DNA of 64,000 nt from Paraphoma chrysanthemicola (taxonomy: Eukaryota > Ascomycota > Dothideomycetes > Pleosporales > Phaeosphaeriaceae), in the NCBI GenBank assembly GCA_020744225.1, contig JAGMWG010000011.1, positions 930,001-994,000 of the forward strand. The letters are read 5' to 3'. Both the position numbers and the translations under genes were made by a program. Below, one piece after another: positions 58,375-64,000 of this stretch (position 1 is its first letter; the number at the start of each line of letters is the position of its first letter). The notes below the pieces were generated by a model, which did not search any database, was not told where the DNA came from, and saw only the letters and a list, made by a program, of their open reading frames with translations.

Positions 58375-59833
58375 ATGGAAACGGATACAGCGAGAACTAA
58401 GGTCACTGCCCGGTTCAGTACGCGAGACGAGGCTCTCCAGATCGATGAAGCCAATCGTAGGCTTTTGATTCCGACAGGTAAGACCGCGCGCATAGCTTTG
58501 AAACGAGTCTAACATACTCATAGATGCTAAACGCCATGGATTATCTACACTTCTAAACGACCTCTTACAGCGCGAGGATGATCGCATACCCTTTGACATA
58601 CTCATTAACGGCCAGTTCCTGCGCACGACCGTCGACGAATTCCTCACGAAAAACGGTATCAATGCAGAAACAACGCTTGAAGTCGAGTACACACGGGCGC
58701 TCATTCCACCACTAAATGTAACGAGTTTTGAGCACGATGACTGGGTCTCTGCCGTCGACGTGCTGTCGCAGTCGTCAGCAGCGGGTACTTGGTCAGGAAG
58801 CGTTCAGAATGGACAGGAGAGGATACTGAGTGCGAGTTATGACGGCCTGTTGCGGGTTTGGAACACATCGGGAGATGTTCTGGCCACGTCAGAAGCTCCC
58901 AATAATGGCGGCCGAATCACAAGCGTGAAGACTGCGAAATGGCTGTCTGACAAGAAGTTTGTGGCAGCAGGCATGGATAATACCGTCCGAGTGTACAAGT
59001 ACGACGATGACACCCGAACCATCACGACAAGCTTGGAGCTGTTCAATCATCGGTGGGGTGTTGAAGACGTTGCGGTCCATGGCCCATCTAGTCGAATCCT
59101 CAGCGGATCGTCAGACTCGACTGTTTCACTATTTTCGAGCAACGCCAAAGAGAACCCAGCGGCGCCGTCAAACCTCCTACCGAACTCTACAGCCGCCTCG
59201 AACAAGCGACAGAAGTTGTCCAAGCCGGATCGAACAGTACCAGCGCGGGGTGCATTAGCTAGCTTTGTCGGACACAGCTCGCCAGTCTCGAGTGTTATCT
59301 TCAAGCCTGATGATGCGACAGTCGCGTACTCAGCATCACACGACCACACTCTCAAGACCTGGGATCTCCCTACGTCAACCTGCGTCGACACCAGAACTAC
59401 CGGCCATTCCCTGCTCTCGCTATGCGCGATACCGTCCCGCAATCTTCTAGCGACAGGCACTTCGGCTCGACATATCACGCTGATCGATCCTCGCGTTTCG
59501 GCAACGCAAATTAGTGTCATGACATTGCGAGGGCACAAAAATGCAGTAGTCAGCCTCGACACCGATCCCAGCTCTGAATACAACCTCGCTTCCGGCTCTC
59601 ACGACGGCACAGTGCAGATATGGGATCTCAGAAACGTTTCCACCGGCGGTCAGGTTGGCGAGGGTCAAGTCGGCGAGAGCCTACACACAATACCGCGACG
59701 AGGTCAGTCAGGGCCAACCAAGGGCCACGGCGAAGGCTTCAAGGTATTCAGCGTGAACTGGGACAAGGATGTTGGAATCGTCAGCGCAGGCGAAGACAAG
59801 CGCGTGCAAATCAACCGAGCGCTAGGATCGTAG
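58375..59833 (+). CDS. YTM1: Ribosome biogenesis protein Ytm1 (WDR12)
   Basis: Ytm1 joins Erb1 and Nop7 on early pre-60S particles and, like Rsa4, is removed by Rea1/Mdn1. Two exons (intron 58478-58523) give 470 aa. Residues 9-95 form the UBL-like NLE domain, ending TTLEVEYTRALIPPL; Glu87 or Glu89 is at the position expected to engage the Rea1 MIDAS. WD40 blades follow (LSASYDGLLRVWNTSGDVLA, AGMDNTVRVYKYDDD, YSASHDHTLKTWDL, LASGSHDGTVQIWDL). A Ser/Asn/Lys insert near 190-210 (NSTAASNKRQKLSKPDR) is typical of fungal Ytm1. The propeller closes with VGIVSAGEDKRVQINRA. The ATG at 58375 gives the usual short N-terminus before the first UBL strand. Converges on TRM112 with 214 bp between. Confidence 0.94.
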
Positions 59834-60047
59834 TTGGTAGTCATAGTTTCGCCACAGTTCTTCAGTCACATTGCCAGGTGTTTTAGGCGCGAGTGCGGTA
59901 GATACCATGATCGGAATGGGCAAAAGTGACAAATGTACTCCATGTATATGCTTCGTTACCAATAAATCTCAATGGGTATCATAACTTTTCCCACGCATGC
60001 ACACATCCATGTCCTCTCATAATTTCTCACCATCCATTGTACACCTC

Positions 60048-60625
60048 TTACACCAGATGCCCAGGTAGTAGGAAATTCGCGACCCCCTCCTTCACGGCGT
60101 ACTCGTGTCCGCATGCCCCGCAGACCAACTTGCCCTCCTGTATACATGTCTCGAGGAGTATGCGATGCAAGTCTAGTGCTGTCTGTGACGGTGTCTCTTC
60201 GCTTGTTGTGGGTTCTGTGGACTCGGTGGTGTCGAGACTTGTGTCTGGATTGGTTGACACGGGAGCGACGAGGTCGGCGGGTGTGGGTGGTGTTGTGGGC
60301 AGATCTGGAAGACCCAGCTACAGTATCCATTAGTCCAAGACTCTCCCTCTCACAGCATGACCGCTGATTGCGCTTTTGTATGTGCGCGTTGAAATGCAAC
60401 AGTTCGGGCTGCATAACCCTTGCTACCAGGTGGACGTACCTCGGATGCAATTGTCCGAATCTCCTCCCACATTAACCGCGGTAGTATATTTTTCAGAAAC
60501 GCGAGGTTGAGGTCTGCTTCTTGGATTTCGAGCTCGGCGTCGCGCGGATGGAGGGGAAATGACGCTGGATTCGTTTTGCAGGTTTTGATGGCGCAGGTGA
60601 GGAAGTTGAGGGTGAGGAGCTTCAT
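60048..60625 (-). CDS. TRM112: Methyltransferase activator Trm112
   Basis: Small zinc-binding partner that stabilises several S-adenosylmethionine methyltransferases acting on tRNA (Trm9, Trm11), 18S rRNA (Bud23) and the release factor eRF1 (Mtq2). Two exons (intron 60318-60439) give 151 aa. The N-terminus MKLLTLNFLTCAIKTCK and NPASFPL match the conserved start of the family with two Cys. The C-terminus has a second Cys pair in KLVCGACGHEYAVKEGVANFLLPGHLV, completing the zinc knuckle region. A Pro/Thr-rich linker (about 66-95) between the two parts is longer than in yeast Trm112 (135 aa). The spliced junction reads TIASE|LGLPDLP in phase. Identity is firm. Confidence 0.92.
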
Positions 60626-61369
60626 TTTGGCTGTCGAGACCGAACCTGCCTGTGCGCAGTGGAGTATGGGAAGGATATGGCGCGAAAGAACTTGTGTGGG
60701 CGTGAGACGCGTGTGTAGGTGTTGTTTCTCGGTGCGCGCGACAAAAATTTAGAAGCAGTGCCGGGACGAGGGCGTGGTGGGGTAAACGCTAATCGGAGGC
60801 TTAAATTTAAGCTTAAAGTTGGAATCTGACCTAGTCCTCCTACATCCACATTGTTGTCGATACTCTCTTGCTTCTAGATGACATCGATCTTTATCTAGCC
60901 AAATTTGCCTATCGCTTAGGTGAAGCTTCAGCCCAGAACGCTGGGACAGACTATGGCCACTGGCCTTGTCGTCTCGGTGAAATATAGAGACCGAAGATGA
61001 ACCTCAGCCAAGTCACTGGTTGGTACCACAAAGATAAAATGGTGCCTAGCACCGTCGAAGTCATCGGAATTAGACTGATGGAAGCGTTCTCTTCGATGCC
61101 CGTAATTGTGGAATCCATATGTCTGATGTACTACAGCGTGTATAGAAGTACGCAGATTTGATGAAGAGATTTTGGAGAGGAATAGAGATATTCGGCGTCG
61201 TGTTTGTTGCTTAGGAAGAAAAAAGAGGAAAAGAAGGAGATGGCACGCTCAGTGTAGTTCTCACTTCTCGATAGTTCTTGGTACTTGATACTAATTTACA
61301 GAGAAAAGCACGAAGACTCGAACATGATGCAACTCAAGCTATCAGTCTGGAATAAAGAAGCCTATCAAT
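60626..61369. other. Intergenic region GMC oxidoreductase 3' to TRM112 promoter
   Basis: A 744-bp gap upstream of TRM112 and downstream of the GMC gene, both on the minus strand. It contains a 14-bp palindrome GCTTAAATTTAAGC at 60799-60812. No gene recognised. Confidence 0.4.
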
Positions 61370-63414
61370 CTACAAGGCGTCTGCATCCTGCAACACAAGT
61401 TCGGTCGCCTTCTCCGACAGCATATACGTTGCCACAGCAGGAAAGGCTCCAGGACACCTTGGGAAGGCCGAGGCATCCACCACTCTCAACCGCTCAACAC
61501 CACGCACTCTCAGCCTTGTATCGAGAACCGCCATCGGATCGGATTCTGGGCCGACCTTGTTGGTGCTAGTAGGATGATGACCGAAGGCTTGGTCCTCGAT
61601 ATATTGCTTGTCGATTTCAACGTCCTTGCAATACCCGTCCTCCTGGACGTCAGCAGCGGGACATGGTGGTGAAACGGAAACGACGGGTCCAACTGGACTC
61701 TCTGTGGCCGCAAATGCTTTCCTGGCAAATGCAACCGTGTCCAGTATCGAGCCGAGATCAGTCTCGGCGCCTTCAGCGAAGTAGTTCAAGTTCACCTCAG
61801 GCGTATCCTGTGGATCTGCAGACTTGATCTGAATGAAGCCTTGGGTGTTCTGAGGATGTATCTTCACCGTCGACCAGGAGAAGCTCGTTGGTGGATTGCC
61901 CGTGAAGTTTTGGTTCGTGGTTGGTGCAAACCCGCGGAAGGATTGAGTCCCAGTCGAGAACATAAGCATATCGCGCTCTCCTTCCACTGCGAATTTGGAC
62001 TTGCGGAGGAACGAGTTCGAGTTGGAGCCTCCGCGAGCATATGGACCTTCGCCCTGCCTCCACAGGTCCACGCAGGGGTCGCCAGGCGTGCCGAACGTGC
62101 ATTGTGGTGCATCCGGATCGGCCTTGTCACTGATGTCGATGGGTGATTGACCGAGGACTGGAATCTCGTAATTGTCTTGCAGATTCCTCCCGACGCCAGG
62201 TAAATCAGAAACGACGTCGATGTTGTGCTTCTGCAGCAAGGCTTTTGGTCCGATTCCAGAAAGCTGCAGCAGCTGTGGAGAGCTGAACGCACCCCCAGAC
62301 ACGATGACCTCTTTACGTGCGAACGCCTGCTTGGTCACGCCCACGTTGCTGGCGGTGTAACGCGGATCTGCTCGGTAGACAGACTTGCCGTGGAGGTACT
62401 CAACACCGACCGCTTGAGGCTTTGTGCTATTGCCACACGCATCGAACAGCACCTTTGTTGCTAGAGAGTTTACTTGAAGGTGCAGTGGATACTTCTGTGT
62501 TCCATTGCCAACCGTCTCGAGAATACGGTCCCGTGGAGAGAAGCGCTTCCAGCCTGATGTGACATGGAATGGCAAGCCCCATAGCCCTTCTGTCTGGTCG
62601 CGCGTTGGGCTGAGGAAGTTAGGATCACCAGTGATGTATTCGAGGACTGAATCCGGATTCCATCCGATCAACTTGAGCGCCGACTGAAAGACCTTGAGGC
62701 GAAGAGCACCGGCTGTGAACACAGCTGCGTCGGCGATGTTGGTCTGCAGCCATCCAGTGAAACCATGGCCGGTAGTGTTGGGCGCAAGGTAATTGTTGTG
62801 CTCAATCGTTTCGAAGATCCTCCGCATGTCTTTGCCGCTGCAGGCGTTCAGTATGACGATTTTAACTTAGATTAGACGATTGCTTACCTCCATATTCCAT
62901 CACCAACACCCTTGTCGAAGTAGTCCCAGTCGCTATCGCTGGGCAAGAATGTTACAGCAGCATTATTGATTGCGCTTCCGCCTAGTGTCGCGCCTCGAGG
63001 ATAGAACACACCCAACCGCGTTGCATTTTGATGTCCATCAACTGTCGGATCACGCCCGACCCAGTACTCGCCGCTAGCCAGTCTCCATGTCAGCAGGTTA
63101 TACCTCTTCGTCCGCTCTTCATCGTCGCTATGGCGCACGAAAAAGTGCCATGCTACACCTGGATTGCCGAAGTCGTTGAGCTGGAGTATTTGCGTGCGGA
63201 GGTCGGCGCTTTGGTCGTCGCCGGCTTCGATTAGGAGAACGGAATGTCCTGCACGTGCGAGGTTGACGGCAATTGTGCCTCCTCCAGGGCCGGACCCTGT
63301 GACAATATAGTCGTAGGTGTTGGTCTCATTTGCTGCATTCTGTGGAGCCGTGCATCGAGATTGCAACGGCGATGCGAGAGCAATGGAAGGGATTAAGAGA
63401 TAGTGAAGCTTCAT
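61370..63414 (-). CDS. Secreted GMC-family oxidoreductase
   Basis: FAD-dependent glucose-methanol-choline oxidoreductase; members oxidise alcohols or sugars, many acting in plant-material breakdown. Two exons (intron 62838-62887) give 664 aa. A signal peptide MKLHYLLIPSIALASPLQ is followed by the dinucleotide-binding fold YIVTGSGPGGGTIAVNLARA and LLIEAGDD. The GMC signature 1 region reads YPRGATLGGSAINNAAV, and signature 2 reads GAFSSPQLLQLSGIGP. Near the C-terminus, FGHHPTSTNKVG supplies the catalytic His. The usual second catalytic His/Asn site is not evident in DASAFPRCPGAFPAVATYML, as in some other fungal GMC subfamilies. Many Asn-X-Ser/Thr sites fit secretion. Substrate cannot be assigned; choline dehydrogenase-like, aryl-alcohol or glucose oxidase-type activities all remain possible. 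Confidence 0.88.
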
Positions 63415-63754
63415 GACGCGTGATTCCCAATGGCAAAGTTGAACGACACTGAAAGTTCCACGAGCTTGAAAGTACTTGCAGCCAACTTCTTCTATAGATG
63501 CACACTTTTTGTTTCACCAAGATCCATCACATCCTTGCTCGTAGTTAACCAACTTCTTGTTTCGTCGATTGCGTAACACATCTTAATTTTACCCGGCCTG
63601 ATCCCATTACCAACTCTCCCGTTGTGTACAAGAAGCCGGCTTGGAAGCTGAAGGATCAAGCCCTGTCAAGCAAAGTATTGGCTACGAGGCTCAACGGATA
63701 TGCAGGTCCTCAAGATGAGGCACCTGTCCCCGCATCGGGGAGGCGCCGCCGCCA
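63415..63754. other. Promoter region of the GMC gene
   Basis: About 340 bp upstream of the GMC start. Contains short AT-rich stretches but no recognised TATA box or gene. Confidence 0.35.
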
Positions 63755-63970
63755 CTAAGCAGCGCCCGGCATCGGCTCGGTAGATGAACATGTAGGGGTG
63801 CTTATAAGTCCGAATGACAGGGATTTGGGATCGGGCTCGAGTCCCGATATCTCGAACCACTTTTTCCAAAGCTCGCATGAGCGACATGCGAAGGCTCCCA
63901 GAGCTAGAAAATGTCCAGCCGCGATGAGGCCGAAGGCGACAAGCACGCTCAGTAAAATTCCTCCAACCAT
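63755..63970 (-). CDS. Possible small or truncated membrane protein at window edge
   Basis: An open minus-strand frame runs from the window edge to a stop at 63755. From an ATG at 63970 it reads MVGGILLSVLVAFGLIAAGH, a hydrophobic segment, then a short Cys-containing stretch FACRSCELWKKWFE and a low-complexity end. It may be the 3' exon of a gene lying mostly outside the window, or chance. No family recognised. Confidence 0.3.
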   Translation of the reverse strand: MVGGILLSVLVAFGLIAAGHFLALGAFACRSCELWKKWFEISGLEPDPKSLSFGLISTPTCSSTEPMPGAA

Positions 63971-64000
63971 GTGTTGTCCCAGACTTATTTTGCTTTTCAA

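Noticed and set aside
61285..61569. 94-codon plus-strand frame at the GMC 3' end
   Set aside because: Mostly antisense to the GMC C-terminus; no independent support.
63825..63850. GGGCTCGAGTCCC, similar to a tRNA T-loop B box
   Set aside because: No A box at the right distance upstream and no cloverleaf; it lies within a minus-strand open frame.

Overview
The window looks like nuclear DNA of a filamentous ascomycete (Pezizomycotina, most likely a dothideomycete). Genes are mostly 0.3-2.6 kb apart and carry short introns of about 47-60 bp with GTAAGT/GTATGT-like donors, CTAAC-like branch sites and YAG acceptors. The proteins match ascomycete families: CYP51, Yor1-type ABC transporter, Atg10, a single-FHA Chk2 kinase and a DH-BAR-SH3 RhoGEF. 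No transposon, rRNA, tRNA, CRISPR array or prokaryote-like operon was seen. The class-level placement is an inference from protein similarity and gene style, not a computed phylogeny.

Layout. 0-6 kb: RRS1 (partial, -), mitochondrial ribosomal mS29/RSM23 (+), ATG10 (-) and a Chk2/Cds1-like checkpoint kinase (+). 6-10 kb: the sterol 14-alpha-demethylase CYP51 (+), then a nitronate monooxygenase-like gene (+) whose upstream region holds a 25-bp tandem repeat. 9.7-15 kb: the meiotic gene MSH4 (-, many introns), divergent from RSA4 (+). 15-24 kb: a small conserved membrane protein with a likely 5' UTR intron, an unrecognised 362-aa gene (-), and ornithine aminotransferase CAR2 (+). 24-29 kb: a 1470-aa Yor1-type ABC transporter. 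30-36 kb: two uncharacterised membrane proteins in a gene-poor stretch with a possible gene relic. 36.9-45 kb: a TBC Rab-GAP (-) and telomerase reverse transcriptase (-). 45.7-51 kb: a 1738-aa RhoGEF (+). 51-60.6 kb: an M16 metalloprotease (-), a Dsl1/ZW10 tether subunit (+), YTM1 (+) and TRM112 (-). 61-64 kb: a secreted GMC oxidoreductase (-) and the edge of another possible gene.

How genes relate. This is a housekeeping chromosome arm rather than a metabolic cluster. Several genes serve ribosome production: RRS1, RSA4 and YTM1 act on the pre-60S particle, RSM23 in the mitochondrial small subunit, and TRM112 as a methyltransferase activator. RSA4 and YTM1 are structural cousins (N-terminal UBL domain plus WD40 propeller) and both are known substrates of the AAA ATPase Rea1/Mdn1. 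Genome maintenance is represented by the checkpoint kinase, MSH4 and TERT. Trafficking and polarity are represented by the TBC GAP, the RhoGEF and the Dsl1/ZW10 protein. Gene pairs are mostly arranged divergently (RRS1/RSM23, ATG10/CHK2, MSH4/RSA4, TERT/RhoGEF, M16/ZW10), implying shared promoters. I did not find an obviously new multi-gene system. The best leads are the repeat in front of the nitronate monooxygenase gene, the CYP51 substitution at an azole-relevant position, the Trp-acidic segment of the ZW10/Dsl1 protein, the split C-terminal end of TERT, and several small or orphan reading frames.
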